Assembly (NCBI GenBank): GCA_036267975.1
Contig: DATAVA010000028.1
Location: forward strand, 124,001-188,000
Direction of reading: 5' to 3'
Origin: DAIDKA01 sp036267975
GTDB lineage: Bacteria > Pseudomonadota > Gammaproteobacteria > Steroidobacterales > Steroidobacteraceae
DNA: 64,000 nucleotides
The notes beneath the pieces are model-generated. The model ran no database searches. It saw nothing but the letters and a program-made list of their open reading frames with translations, and was not told where the DNA came from. Position 1 is the first letter of the stretch, and every line of letters starts with the position of its first letter. The position numbers were made by a program, and so were the translations under genes. This document shows positions 9,366 through 17,830 of the stretch, piece after piece.

Positions 9366-10399
9366 GAATGTGCACCCGGTGCCATGGCCGCAATCCAATC
9401 CAGTACCTGCGGCATGGCATCCGTTATGCCCATGGCACGACCGCGCGCAATGAGGCGCAACCGCTCATGCTCATCGTCGTACAAGCCCGCGGCTACAGCG
9501 ACGATGGCGGCGGCCGCCAGCGGCGCGGCATGGATCAAACCCAAGTCACGACAGCGCGCGATGCGCGCAGCCTGATCGTGGGCGATCGGCACCGCCACGC
9601 AGGCGCACCCGCAGGCGAGCGCTTGCAGCAAGGTATCACCGCCGTTGCTCACGACCACCCGCGCACGCCGCAGCAGCGCCACGAGCTGCGGCTGGGGCAG
9701 CAGCGGCAGACGTGTCAGTGAAGCGCTGGTCCCGATGTGATCGAGCGCACCCACCAGCACCGTGCGCAGTCCCTTCGCGGCCAGCGCCGCGGCCGCAGCA
9801 CTGCTGATGGCCGGTGCGGCGCGGGCACCTGGATGTGCCGTGCCACCCCCCGCTACGACGAGCACGAAGTCCCGCAATTGCGGCAGCGGGTCCGGTTCCG
9901 TATTTGCGACTGGCAGGAGCGTGTCCAGGAAACGCACGCGTGGCCGTCCCAGAAATTTGAGTTTCACCCGCTCCAGCACGCCCAGATCGCCCGCCGTGAA
10001 GCGCGGGTAGGCAATCCAGTGTTCACTGAGCAGGCGCATCCAGCTGCAGCGGAAGGCCTTGGCGCGCTGGCGGCGACGGGAACTGATGTAGACCACGCGG
10101 GCGCCCAACGCGTGGGCCGCGCGCACCTGGGCGGTCCGCCCCGCATTGTCAAAGACGACAATGTCCGGTTTGAAGGAACCCAGCAGCTCCACGACCTGCG
10201 GCGTATGCAGCGTGGCGGATCCAGGCAACAGCGTGGCCGGGAATGGACATTGCGCCGCGTACGGCGCCTGCGCGCTCAATGCAAAATGCAGCCGTGCGTC
10301 CGGCCAGCGGCACTGTACCGCCCGTGCTATTTCACGCGCCCGGGCATATTCGCCGAAGCCGCGCGCCGCCGAGACCGGTACGAAGAGAACTCTCATCAC
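9362..10399 (-). CDS. Glycosyltransferase, MurG/GT28-like
   Basis: A GT-B fold glycosyltransferase of about 345 aa. The N-terminus reads MRVLFVPVSAARGFGEYAR, and the middle has KPDIVVFDNAGRTAQVRAA. The C-terminal donor-site region is VVVSNGGDTLLQALACGCACVAVPIAHDQ, the glycine-rich signature of GT28/UGT-like enzymes. Two ATG codons occur in tandem at the start (10399 and 10396). It is translationally coupled to the downstream GT4-like gene. The substrate cannot be told from sequence; a role in envelope glycolipid synthesis is inferred. Confidence 0.75.
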   Translation of the reverse strand: MMRVLFVPVSAARGFGEYARAREIARAVQCRWPDARLHFALSAQAPYAAQCPFPATLLPGSATLHTPQVVELLGSFKPDIVVFDNAGRTAQVRAAHALGARVVYISSRRRQRAKAFRCSWMRLLSEHWIAYPRFTAGDLGVLERVKLKFLGRPRVRFLDTLLPVANTEPDPLPQLRDFVLVVAGGGTAHPGARAAPAISSAAAAALAAKGLRTVLVGALDHIGTSASLTRLPLLPQPQLVALLRRARVVVSNGGDTLLQALACGCACVAVPIAHDQAARIARCRDLGLIHAAPLAAAAIVAVAAGLYDDEHERLRLIARGRAMGITDAMPQVLDWIAAMAPGAHS

Positions 10400-10435
10400 G
10401 GGCCTGAGGATACCAGCAGGCCGGCGCCACGCTAG

Positions 10436-10831
10436 TTAGACGGCTGCGCGACGACCTGCGGGAGTGACATACCGGTTGCGGGTCACGCGCTGCTCGGGCG
10501 CCAGCACCCCCAAGCGCTCCAATCGCGATTCGACGCTGGCAAGGCTGCGATGATGATCCGCAGCGATCTGCAGCAGGGTCTCGCCGCCGTTGAATGCCAC
10601 CAGCAGCTGCGCGTCAGCGGCCTGTCGCCACGGCCGCCCCGTGTTCGTGGGCAGCCGGGCGCGACGTCGGCGGCGGGCTTCATCGGCATCAAGCACCGCC
10701 ACCGCGCACAGCAGGGCACGCATTACCACGGCGTGGTGCAGCACCATCGACTTGGGAATCGGATAGCCCGTAATCGGATCGACACCTTCGACCAGGGACT
10801 TCAGGGTCGCTTTGGCGGCGGCAAGTTCCAT
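10436..10831 (-). CDS. Conserved hypothetical protein, helix-turn-helix-like C-terminus
   Basis: Small cytoplasmic protein of 131 aa from the ATG at 10831 (MELAAAKATLKSLVEG). The N-terminal part contains GVDPITGYPIPKSMVLHHAVVMRALL. An arginine-rich linker (RRRRRARLP) leads to a C-terminal stretch of about 45 residues (PWRQAADAQLLVAFNGGETL, then LQIAADHHRSLASVESRLERLG). That stretch resembles a SANT/Myb-like helix-turn-helix. I recall similar unnamed proteins in other Proteobacteria. The longer frame to 10972 would overlap the divergent promoter region and has no family-like residues. A nucleic-acid-binding role is inference only. Confidence 0.65.
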   Translation of the reverse strand: MELAAAKATLKSLVEGVDPITGYPIPKSMVLHHAVVMRALLCAVAVLDADEARRRRRARLPTNTGRPWRQAADAQLLVAFNGGETLLQIAADHHRSLASVESRLERLGVLAPEQRVTRNRYVTPAGRRAAV

Positions 10832-10919
10832 CGAAACCACTCGACGTGCTGGGTTTCGGGTGAGTCTGGCGCGAATTGTTGCGGCAGGACAGCCATAAAT
10901 CTGGTGCAATTGCCGACAA

Positions 10920-11801
10920 ATGCGCGCATTCGCCTGGTTCCTCGGACTGCTGCTGCTGGCGCTCGCCGTCATGGCTGCGCTGACCTATCCGGTGTGGCAG
11001 CTGCTGCAACCGGCATTCGGCTTTCCATTCCACCGCGTGGCCGATCGTCTCGGGATGATCACACTGGCAATCGGCTTTGTGCTGGTTGCGCGGCGCTTGC
11101 GGCTGGCCGATCGACTCAGCCTCGGGTTCGGCCTGTCGCCAGCGCGGTTCCTGCGCGAGGCCGGCCTCGCCTTCGCGATCGGCGTGCTGCTCATGAGCCT
11201 CATTGTCGCGATCATGCTGGCGGCGCATCTGCGCCTGTTGCGCCCGGGCGTGTCGCTGGACTGGATGAGCTTCGGCAAACTGGCCCTCGAGGGGCTCTTG
11301 CGCGGTATTGCCGTGGCGCTGATCGAGGAGACGTTCCTGCGCGGCGCCATGTGGACCGGCATCGCCCGCGAATCGGGCGCCGTGACGGCGACCGTGCTGA
11401 CCGCCCTCATCTATGCGCTGACGCATTTCGTCACCAAGTATCACATCCCCGCGGCTCAGGCCAGCTGGCACAGCGGCATCGATATGCTGGCCGGCTCATT
11501 GGGCGCCTTTGCCCATCCTCTCGATATTGCGGATGCCTATATCTGCCTGTTCGCCGTCGGTGTGGTGCTGGCGACGGTACGCATGCGCACCGGCAATATC
11601 GCCGCGAGCCTGGGACTGCATGCGGGCTGGATCTGGGTGATCACCTTCGTGCGCGAGACTTCCGTCGCCGATCTGTCCAATCCACTGCATATTCTGCTCA
11701 GTCAGTTCGACGGTGTAGTCGGCTGGCTGGTGTGCGCGTGGACGGTGCTGGTCGGGATTGGCCTGAATCGATTCTATGCGGTGCGCGTCAGGCGGGCGTA
11801 G
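10920..11801 (+). CDS. CPBP family intramembrane metalloprotease
   Basis: Multi-pass inner-membrane protein of 293 aa with about eight hydrophobic segments. It carries the CPBP (CAAX protease and bacteriocin-processing) motifs: IEETFLRG (the EExxxR metal and catalytic block), YALTHFVTKY with the second histidine, and GLHAGWIWVITF with a third. Relatives include the prenyl-protein protease Rce1 and bacteriocin self-immunity proteins. The substrate in this organism is unknown. It stands alone on the + strand between two minus-strand groups and overlaps the convergent LON-domain gene by 14 bp at its 3' end. Confidence 0.82.
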   Translation: MRAFAWFLGLLLLALAVMAALTYPVWQLLQPAFGFPFHRVADRLGMITLAIGFVLVARRLRLADRLSLGFGLSPARFLREAGLAFAIGVLLMSLIVAIMLAAHLRLLRPGVSLDWMSFGKLALEGLLRGIAVALIEETFLRGAMWTGIARESGAVTATVLTALIYALTHFVTKYHIPAAQASWHSGIDMLAGSLGAFAHPLDIADAYICLFAVGVVLATVRMRTGNIAASLGLHAGWIWVITFVRETSVADLSNPLHILLSQFDGVVGWLVCAWTVLVGIGLNRFYAVRVRRA

Positions 11802-12375
11802 TCATCATGGGCGCGAGCCATTCCAGGCGTTGCAGGGGATCGTGGTTCTCGAGGCTGTGCTGGCGCTGCTGAGAACTCAGCGGCATCAATTCCAGCAATC
11901 GATAGCTCACCCACTCGGCATCGTCGAAGTTGCGCGGTATATGCGCATAGGCGGGCGGCAGGTTCGGCAGTATTTCGCGCAGTGCGGCAAGCAGATTCGC
12001 GAATCGAGCCGGAACCGGTTCGGTCGGCAGCTGCGGCAGCCAGCTCACCTCGCCCACGATCAGCCGGTCCGACTGTTCGTGCCGCGACTCGAGCCGGAAC
12101 ACTCGTTCGCCCAGGCACAGCAGCCCCAGCAGGCCGTTTGACAGGGTGTGGAAGTCGATTATTCGGGCGCTGCTACCCACCGAGGCGATGTCACTCACCG
12201 CGCCGGCTTCCGAACCTTCGAGAATCCGCACGACGCCGAACGGCGTGCCCGCGCGCATGCAGCGCCCAACCATGTCCAGGTAACGCGGTTCAAACACCTG
12301 CAGCTGCAGCGGACCGCCCGGCAACAGCACCGTCTGCAGTGGAAACAGGGGCAGCTGCGCCGCGGAGGCGGTCAT
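11788..12375 (-). CDS. LON peptidase substrate-binding domain protein
   Basis: 195 aa consisting of a stand-alone Lon N-terminal (substrate-recognition) domain, without ATPase or protease parts. The opening QLPLFPLQTVLLPGGPLQL and QVFEPRYLDMV are diagnostic, followed by FGVVRI and a region ending in RLEWLAPMM. Such proteins are common in Proteobacteria, and their function is not settled. The ATG overlaps the mpl stop by 4 bp, so it is likely translated with the peptidoglycan-recycling ligase. It ends convergently with the CPBP gene. Confidence 0.88.
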   Translation of the reverse strand: MTASAAQLPLFPLQTVLLPGGPLQLQVFEPRYLDMVGRCMRAGTPFGVVRILEGSEAGAVSDIASVGSSARIIDFHTLSNGLLGLLCLGERVFRLESRHEQSDRLIVGEVSWLPQLPTEPVPARFANLLAALREILPNLPPAYAHIPRNFDDAEWVSYRLLELMPLSSQQRQHSLENHDPLQRLEWLAPMMTTPA

Positions 12376-13751
12376 TTTTCAAAACGCTTGCGCAGTGCGG
12401 TCAGGAGCTTCTCGTGCAGACCGCCAAAGCCGCCATTGCTCATGACCAGCACGCTGTCGCCCGCGGCAGCGGCGGCGGTGACGGCCGCAGCCATGCCGTC
12501 GATGGTCGCCACGGCATGGCCGCGGGCACCGAGTTCGCGAACCAGCGGCGCGGTGTCCCAGCCCAGGTCGGGCGGCGTGAAGATGTACACCTCGTCCGCG
12601 GCCGCCAGCGAGGGTGCAATGAGGTCGCGGTGCACCCCCATGCGCATGGTGTTTGAACGCAGCTCGAGTACGGCGAGGATGCGTCCGTGGCCCACGCGAC
12701 GGCGCAGGCCATCGACGGTGGTGGCAATGGCCGTGGGGTGGTGCGCGAAATCATCGAAAACGCGTATTCCCTGCACTTCGCCGCGCAGCTGCATGCGCCG
12801 CGCAATCCCTTTGAAAGTGCGCAGCGCTTCGCAGGCAGTGACGACCGGCACGCCGGCGTGGTGCGCGGCCGCAATGGCCGCCAGGGCGTTTTCCATGTTG
12901 TGGGCGCCCATGAGTTCCCATTCAACCGTGCCCCGGGACGTGCCGGACTCGATGACTTCGAAGCGCGAGAAATCCGACGCGCCACCACCGCCCGTACTCC
13001 ACTGCGACTTCACGCCCGCCGCACCTGAGAACCCCTGCAGCGGTGTCCAGCAACCCATCTTCAGGGTCTGCTCAAGGCGCTCATCACCGGCGTTCCAGAT
13101 GATGGCGCCGGAGCCGGGCACGGTACGCACCAGGTGGTGGAATTGCCGCTGGATCGCCGCGACGTCCGGATAGATGTCGGCGTGATCGAATTCCAGGTTG
13201 TTGAGCACCAGTGTCCGCGGATGGTAGTGGACAAATTTCGCGCGCTTGTCGAAAAACGCCGTGTCGTACTCGTCCGCCTCGATGACAAAGAATGGTGCCG
13301 CGCCCAGGCGCGCGCTCGTATTGAAGTTGGCCGGCACGCCGCCGATCAGAAATCCCGGCGCCAGCCCGGCGTATTCAAGTATCCATGCCACCAGCGATGC
13401 GGTCGTCGTTTTGCCGTGGGTGCCCGCCACGGCGATCACCCAGCGGTCCTTGAGCACTTCGCGCGCCAGCCATTCCGGGCCCGAGGCAAAGGGCAGACCG
13501 CGATCCAGCAGCGCCTCCACCACCGGCACGCCGCGCGTCATTACGTTGCCGACGACGACCACGTCGGGAGCGATATCAAGCTGCGTGGCCGCAAAACCCT
13601 CGACCAGCTCGATCCCCAGCGCGCGCAGCTGAGTGCTCATCGGTGGATAGACATTGCGGTCGGACCCGGTGACCTTGTGGCCAGCGGCCTTCGCGATGGC
13701 GGCGATGCCGCCCATGAAGGTGCCGCAGATTCCCAGAATATGAACGTGCAT
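12372..13751 (-). CDS. mpl: UDP-N-acetylmuramate:tripeptide ligase (peptidoglycan recycling)
   Basis: Joins UDP-MurNAc to the recycled tripeptide L-Ala-gamma-D-Glu-meso-DAP using ATP. From MHVHILGICGTFMGGIAAIA at 13751 the protein is 459 aa, the usual Mpl length. The ATP-binding loop is AVAGTHGKTTTASLVAWIL, and the Mur-ligase core shows EADEYDTAFFDKRAKF and LNNLEFDHADIYPD. FDDFAHHPTAI and MSNGGFGG follow in the C-terminal domain. The start at 13751 is chosen because upstream residues in the longer frame do not match the family. It sits beside a small membrane protein gene and is coupled to the LON-domain gene. Confidence 0.95.
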   Translation of the reverse strand: MHVHILGICGTFMGGIAAIAKAAGHKVTGSDRNVYPPMSTQLRALGIELVEGFAATQLDIAPDVVVVGNVMTRGVPVVEALLDRGLPFASGPEWLAREVLKDRWVIAVAGTHGKTTTASLVAWILEYAGLAPGFLIGGVPANFNTSARLGAAPFFVIEADEYDTAFFDKRAKFVHYHPRTLVLNNLEFDHADIYPDVAAIQRQFHHLVRTVPGSGAIIWNAGDERLEQTLKMGCWTPLQGFSGAAGVKSQWSTGGGGASDFSRFEVIESGTSRGTVEWELMGAHNMENALAAIAAAHHAGVPVVTACEALRTFKGIARRMQLRGEVQGIRVFDDFAHHPTAIATTVDGLRRRVGHGRILAVLELRSNTMRMGVHRDLIAPSLAAADEVYIFTPPDLGWDTAPLVRELGARGHAVATIDGMAAAVTAAAAAGDSVLVMSNGGFGGLHEKLLTALRKRFEK

Positions 13752-13780
13752 CAGTAACTCTTGGATTGAACGTTGAGCAA

Positions 13781-14299
13781 TCAGCGTAGCCCCGGCAACA
13801 GACCGAACAGCAGCATCCAGCCGGCGATGAATTCCAGAATGACCAGCGCAACGCAGGCGGGCATCGGCCATTCCAGCGCGGCCTGCAGTACCCGGCCGCC
13901 CGCGGTGACCACCCATGCCAGCACGATGATGTACACCACCGAGGCCGGCAGTTGCCAGGTGTCATTTTCACCCAGACGCCGCACCAGCCATTCGGCGCAG
14001 CGCGACAGCGGCGCCAGTACCATGCGCGATCCGAGAATCGCCGCCGCGGTCTGCACGAAGCGCGAACCGCGACCGAGGAGGCGCAGCAGCACCCAGTACC
14101 ACGCGAGCGTGAACAGCACATCCAGCAACAGCCCCCGTAACCACGGTCCCTTCGGCAGCGGCAGCAGCAGCACCATCAGCGCATCGACAATGAAGTACGC
14201 TACGGTGGTCAGTAACAGCAACAGACCGACGGCGGGAACATCCTGGGGACCCTTGCGCAGCAGTGCAATCTGACTGTACAGGCGCAGCAGCTCGGTCAT
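13781..14299 (-). CDS. Small multi-pass membrane protein, unknown function
   Basis: 172 aa from MTELLRLYSQ at 14299 (an in-frame ATG at 14317 is also possible). Four or so hydrophobic segments are visible: GLLLLLTTVAYFIVDALMVL, LLLDVLFTLAWYWVLLRLL, VVYIIVLAWVVTAGGRVL and VALVILEFIAGWMLLFGLL. No catalytic motif is recognised. It lies 29 bp upstream of mpl on the same strand and is divergent from rnd. A link to envelope biogenesis through mpl is inference only. Confidence 0.68.
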   Translation of the reverse strand: MTELLRLYSQIALLRKGPQDVPAVGLLLLLTTVAYFIVDALMVLLLPLPKGPWLRGLLLDVLFTLAWYWVLLRLLGRGSRFVQTAAAILGSRMVLAPLSRCAEWLVRRLGENDTWQLPASVVYIIVLAWVVTAGGRVLQAALEWPMPACVALVILEFIAGWMLLFGLLPGLR

Positions 14300-14369
14300 G
14301 GCTTCCGGGCCCGGCAAATGGCTCGCATAATGCGCACATTAACAGAGAAAATCCGGACCAATTACAACG

Positions 14370-15446
14370 ATGATGATCAACAATCAGGAAGGTCTCGACG
14401 CGCTCGCCCACCGTCTGACGCGCGCGGCAGCGATCGCGCTGGATACGGAGTTTCTGCGCGAGCGCACCTATCGGGCGGAACTGTGCCTGTTGCAGATCGC
14501 GGACGCCGAAGGGCCCCTGTGCGTGGATCCACTGGCTTTGACGGACCTGTCGGCGCTGCAGGCGGTGCTGGTGGGCGGGACGGCCATCAAGGTCATGCAC
14601 GCCTGCCGGCAGGATATCGAGGTGCTGCTGCCCGCGCTCGGCTTCATCGCGCCCGTATTCGACACCCAGATCGCCGCGGCGCTGACCGGTATGCCCGCGC
14701 AGATCGGATACGCCGAACTGGTGCGGCGCGTAACCGGACGGGAACTGAGCAAAGCCCACACGCGGGCCGACTGGTCACGTCGCCCCCTGTCGCCGGAGCA
14801 GCTCGACTACGCGCTCGATGACGTGCGCTTCCTGCTCCCCATTCGCGATCACCTGATCGCGGAACTGACGCGCCTGGGCCGTCTTCCCTGGTTGCAGGAG
14901 GAACTGGCCGCGCTGCAGGACCCGGCCGACTATGCGGTTGATCCGGAAGTCGCCTGGCTGCGGATTCGTTCCTTCAAGGGATTGGACGCCGATCGCTCGC
15001 GACTGGCCAAAGTGCTGGCAGCCTGGCGTGAGCGGCGCGCCGATGAGCGTAATCGGCCACGTGGCTGGATTCTGGATGATGCAGCTTTGCGGGATATCGT
15101 GGTCAGGGTGCCGCGCAGCCTGGATGAGCTGGCCGCAATTGCCGACATGCAACCGGGTTTCATCAAGCACAACGGCACTGAGCTGCTGGGGCTGATCGAG
15201 GCAGCGCATATGCCCACCGTGCTGCCGCGGGTTCATTCGCGTGGCGCACCCGACCCGCAAAAGGCTGCCTTGGTGAAGAAACTGGCCACCGTGCAACAGG
15301 CCGTGGCCACCGAGCTCAACCTGCCACCCGAAATCCTCGCCACCCGGCGCGATCTTGAGCAGCTGGCGGACGGCTGCCAGGACAGCGCGGTCATGACCGG
15401 GTGGCGGCGTGAAGTCATCGGCCAGCGATTGCGCGCAGCGCTATGA
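14370..15446 (+). CDS. rnd: Ribonuclease D
   Basis: 3'-to-5' exoribonuclease that trims tRNA and small-RNA precursors (358 aa). The DEDDy catalytic residues are visible in IALDTEFLRERTYRAELCLL, KVMHACRQDIEVL and QLDYALDDVRFLLPI. A helical HRDC domain follows (SFKGLDADRSRLAKVLAAWR and HNGTELLGLIEAA). The ATG pair at 14370/14373 is preceded by a short AT-rich intergenic stretch. The stop lies 7 bp before the histidine-kinase gene, suggesting joint transcription. Confidence 0.94.
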   Translation: MMINNQEGLDALAHRLTRAAAIALDTEFLRERTYRAELCLLQIADAEGPLCVDPLALTDLSALQAVLVGGTAIKVMHACRQDIEVLLPALGFIAPVFDTQIAAALTGMPAQIGYAELVRRVTGRELSKAHTRADWSRRPLSPEQLDYALDDVRFLLPIRDHLIAELTRLGRLPWLQEELAALQDPADYAVDPEVAWLRIRSFKGLDADRSRLAKVLAAWRERRADERNRPRGWILDDAALRDIVVRVPRSLDELAAIADMQPGFIKHNGTELLGLIEAAHMPTVLPRVHSRGAPDPQKAALVKKLATVQQAVATELNLPPEILATRRDLEQLADGCQDSAVMTGWRREVIGQRLRAAL

Positions 15447-15453
15447 TCGGCTG

Positions 15454-16641
15454 ATGGACGGCAACGGCAATCAGGAGGCGGATGATCTGCGCCAGCGCCT
15501 CGCCGACGAGCGGGCACTGCGCGCGGAAGCCGAACGCGTCAGTCGCCTCAAGGATGAATTCCTGTCCATCCTGGGCCACGAGCTGCGCGCCCCGCTGCAT
15601 GCCATTCTTGGCTGGTCGCGGCTGCTCGAATCCGGCCGCCTGGCGCCCGAAGATGTGCAGCGCGGCGGCCAAACCATCGATCGCAATGTGCGCAATCTTG
15701 CGCAGCTCGTCGATGATCTGATCGACATGAGCGGCCTGCTGAGCGGCCGCCTGCGGCTGGATCCGGAGGAAACGGACCTGGCGCAGATCGTCGAGGCGGC
15801 ATTGGAGACGATGCAGGCCACGGCGGATGCCAAAGGAGTAAGGCTGGAAAAAAACCTGCCACCCCAGGCCTGCCTGGTTTTTGGCGATCGGCAGCGGCTG
15901 CAGCAGGTCATCTGGAACCTGCTCAACAATGCGGTGAAGTTCACGCCGCGCGGCGGCCTCATCACCACCTCGTTGGCGCGCGATCACGGCAACTGGGAAG
16001 TGAAGGTCACGGATAGCGGCATCGGCCTGGGGCCGAATGCCCTGAAAATGATTTTTGACCGTTTCGGTCGGCATGAAGCCCCGCGCCGCGGACCGCCGGG
16101 CCTCGGGCTCGGATTGGTTATCGTCAAACAGGTGATCGAACTGCATGGCGGCCGGGTGTGGGCCAACAGTGTCGGCGAGGGCCATGGCGCCACGTTCTAC
16201 GCGCTGATGCCGCGCCTCGCCCCGCACGAACCGGTAGCCGACGTAGTCGCACTGGAAAGTGCTGACCTGCATGGGCTGCGCGTGCTGCTGGTGGATGATG
16301 ACAAGGAGACGCTCGAACGCTCGCGGCAGAATCTGAGCAGCGCCCGGGCACTGGTGGCGACGGCCAGCAGCGTAGAATCAGCCCTGGAGGCGCTGCGCAT
16401 CTTTCATGCCGACGTACTGATCGCAGATGTGAGCATGCCGGGACGCAATGGCTACGATCTGATCCGTGCCGTGCGCGCCAAGCTCAGCGCGCAGGAGCTG
16501 CCCGCCATCGCGCTCACGGAGTTCGCGCGACCCGAGGATGCGGTCCGCGCCCATGACGCCGGATTCCAGATGCATCTGACGACACCGGCCGACGCCGACG
16601 AACTGGTCAGTGCCGTTGCCCAGTTGACGCGGCGTACCTGA
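15454..16641 (+). CDS. Hybrid histidine kinase with C-terminal receiver domain
   Basis: Two-component sensor kinase of 395 aa with no transmembrane segment or PAS domain. A short N-terminal coiled coil (residues 10-33) leads to a HisKA domain, FLSILGHELRAPLHAILGW, with phospho-accepting His42. The HATPase domain has WNLLNNAVKFTPRGG, VTDSGIGLG and GPPGLGLGLVIVKQ. The C-terminal receiver has the acidic pair in LLVDDDKET and a phospho-Asp at 325 (LIADVSMPG). The otherwise invariant receiver lysine is Thr377 (HLTTPAD). The start at 15454 is chosen over 15409, which would lie inside rnd. Its input and partner regulator are unknown; it is probably a soluble kinase. Confidence 0.87.
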   Translation: MDGNGNQEADDLRQRLADERALRAEAERVSRLKDEFLSILGHELRAPLHAILGWSRLLESGRLAPEDVQRGGQTIDRNVRNLAQLVDDLIDMSGLLSGRLRLDPEETDLAQIVEAALETMQATADAKGVRLEKNLPPQACLVFGDRQRLQQVIWNLLNNAVKFTPRGGLITTSLARDHGNWEVKVTDSGIGLGPNALKMIFDRFGRHEAPRRGPPGLGLGLVIVKQVIELHGGRVWANSVGEGHGATFYALMPRLAPHEPVADVVALESADLHGLRVLLVDDDKETLERSRQNLSSARALVATASSVESALEALRIFHADVLIADVSMPGRNGYDLIRAVRAKLSAQELPAIALTEFARPEDAVRAHDAGFQMHLTTPADADELVSAVAQLTRRT

Positions 16642-16654
16642 AGCGCCGTCCACC

Positions 16655-17656
16655 TTAACGGTGACGGCGTGCCTTGCCGGCCGCCTGCTTGCGCGCGGGA
16701 GAGGACCGGCGCACACCCTTTTGGGTCTTGCCGACGGGGCACTTCGTTGCCGGCTTGCGCCTTGAGGTCTTTGCTGCTTTCTTGACCAGCCTCCTGGCCG
16801 ACTTCAGCGCCGAGTTCAATGCCGACTGCAGCGTCGCCTTCAGCGTCGATTTCTTGGCCACGGCCTTGCGAGTCGGCCGCTTCGCTACCCGGTTGCTGAC
16901 AGGCTTTCTGCCAGGTTTTGCCGCTGGTTTACGGCCGCGCCTGGCGGGCGCTTTTTTCCGGGCACGCGGTTGCGCACGCGTCGGCCGCGCCGCCGGCCTG
17001 ACGCGGACTGCTGCCAATATGGTCTCGAGCCGCGCCGTGACGACATCCAAATCGCCCTCGGCGTTGATTTTGCGCAGCAATCCGCGCTCTTCATAGAATT
17101 TCGCGAGCGGGCTCGTCTTTTCGTCATACACCTTGAGGCGATCGGCAAGCGTCGCTTCATTGTCGTCCGGCCGCTGGAACAGATCGTGCTCACCGCCGGT
17201 TCGCGGGCAGGTCTCGCCCGGCGTCGGTGGCGAGGTAAAGACGTTGAACACGCGGCCGCAGTTGCGGCAGGTACGGCGGCCGCCGATGCGGCGCACCAGC
17301 TCGTCATTGTCGACCTGCATCAAGACGACGACATCAAGCGGCTGGTGCAGTTCCTTCAAGAGGCCCTCAAGCGCGGCCGCCTGGGACAGGTTGCGAGGAA
17401 AGCCATCGAGGATGAACCCGTCGACGACATCGGGAAGCGCGAGCCGCTCCTGAATCATGCCCAGCACCGTCGCGTCATCGACCAGTTTGCCGGCATCCAT
17501 GACCGACTTCGCCGCGATGCCCAGCTTGCTGTGCGCCGCGACCGCCGCGCGCAGCAGATCTCCAGTGGAGATCTGGGGAATGCCGTGGCTCTTGATGAGG
17601 CGCTGTGATTGGGTGCCCTTGCCCGAGCCGGGTGGTCCCAAAAGTACGATTCGCAT
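16655..17656 (-). CDS. adk: Adenylate kinase with long histone-H1-like C-terminal tail
   Basis: Interconverts ATP, ADP and AMP. Residues 1 to about 220 form a complete long-type adenylate kinase: MRIVLLGPPGSGKGT (P-loop), STGDLLRAAV, FILDGFPRN and the lid RRTCRNCGRVFNVF...GETCPRTGG. The lid keeps Cys130, Cys133 and Cys150, the zinc positions of Bacillus enzymes, but has Thr at 153. Residues 221-333 are a tail built of Lys, Arg, Ala and Pro (about 41 of 113 residues basic by hand count), with repeated K/R-P-A patterns like histone H1 or AlgP. The start at 17656 fits the family; upstream in-frame TTG codons do not. It is divergent from the PPi-phosphofructokinase gene. Confidence 0.94.
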   Translation of the reverse strand: MRIVLLGPPGSGKGTQSQRLIKSHGIPQISTGDLLRAAVAAHSKLGIAAKSVMDAGKLVDDATVLGMIQERLALPDVVDGFILDGFPRNLSQAAALEGLLKELHQPLDVVVLMQVDNDELVRRIGGRRTCRNCGRVFNVFTSPPTPGETCPRTGGEHDLFQRPDDNEATLADRLKVYDEKTSPLAKFYEERGLLRKINAEGDLDVVTARLETILAAVRVRPAARPTRAQPRARKKAPARRGRKPAAKPGRKPVSNRVAKRPTRKAVAKKSTLKATLQSALNSALKSARRLVKKAAKTSRRKPATKCPVGKTQKGVRRSSPARKQAAGKARRHR

Positions 17657-17830
17657 AGAAATTCGATCCCTGGCCGGCCTTTGGGCCGATCTTCCTGGTC
17701 TTTGAGAGGTGGTGGGCAACGTTACCGGCCACGCGCGGCCTGGTCAATTCGGGCACCGAAATGCGCACTCGACAGGGGCGTTTTTGGCTATTCTCGAATG
17801 CCTCCATTGCAGCGTGAACGGCGACTCCAA

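Noticed and set aside
10550..11872. 440-codon frame overlapping the CPBP protease gene on the + strand
   Set aside because: Arg- and Gly-rich out-of-frame translation; the CPBP frame has the EExxxR and His motifs and transmembrane pattern.
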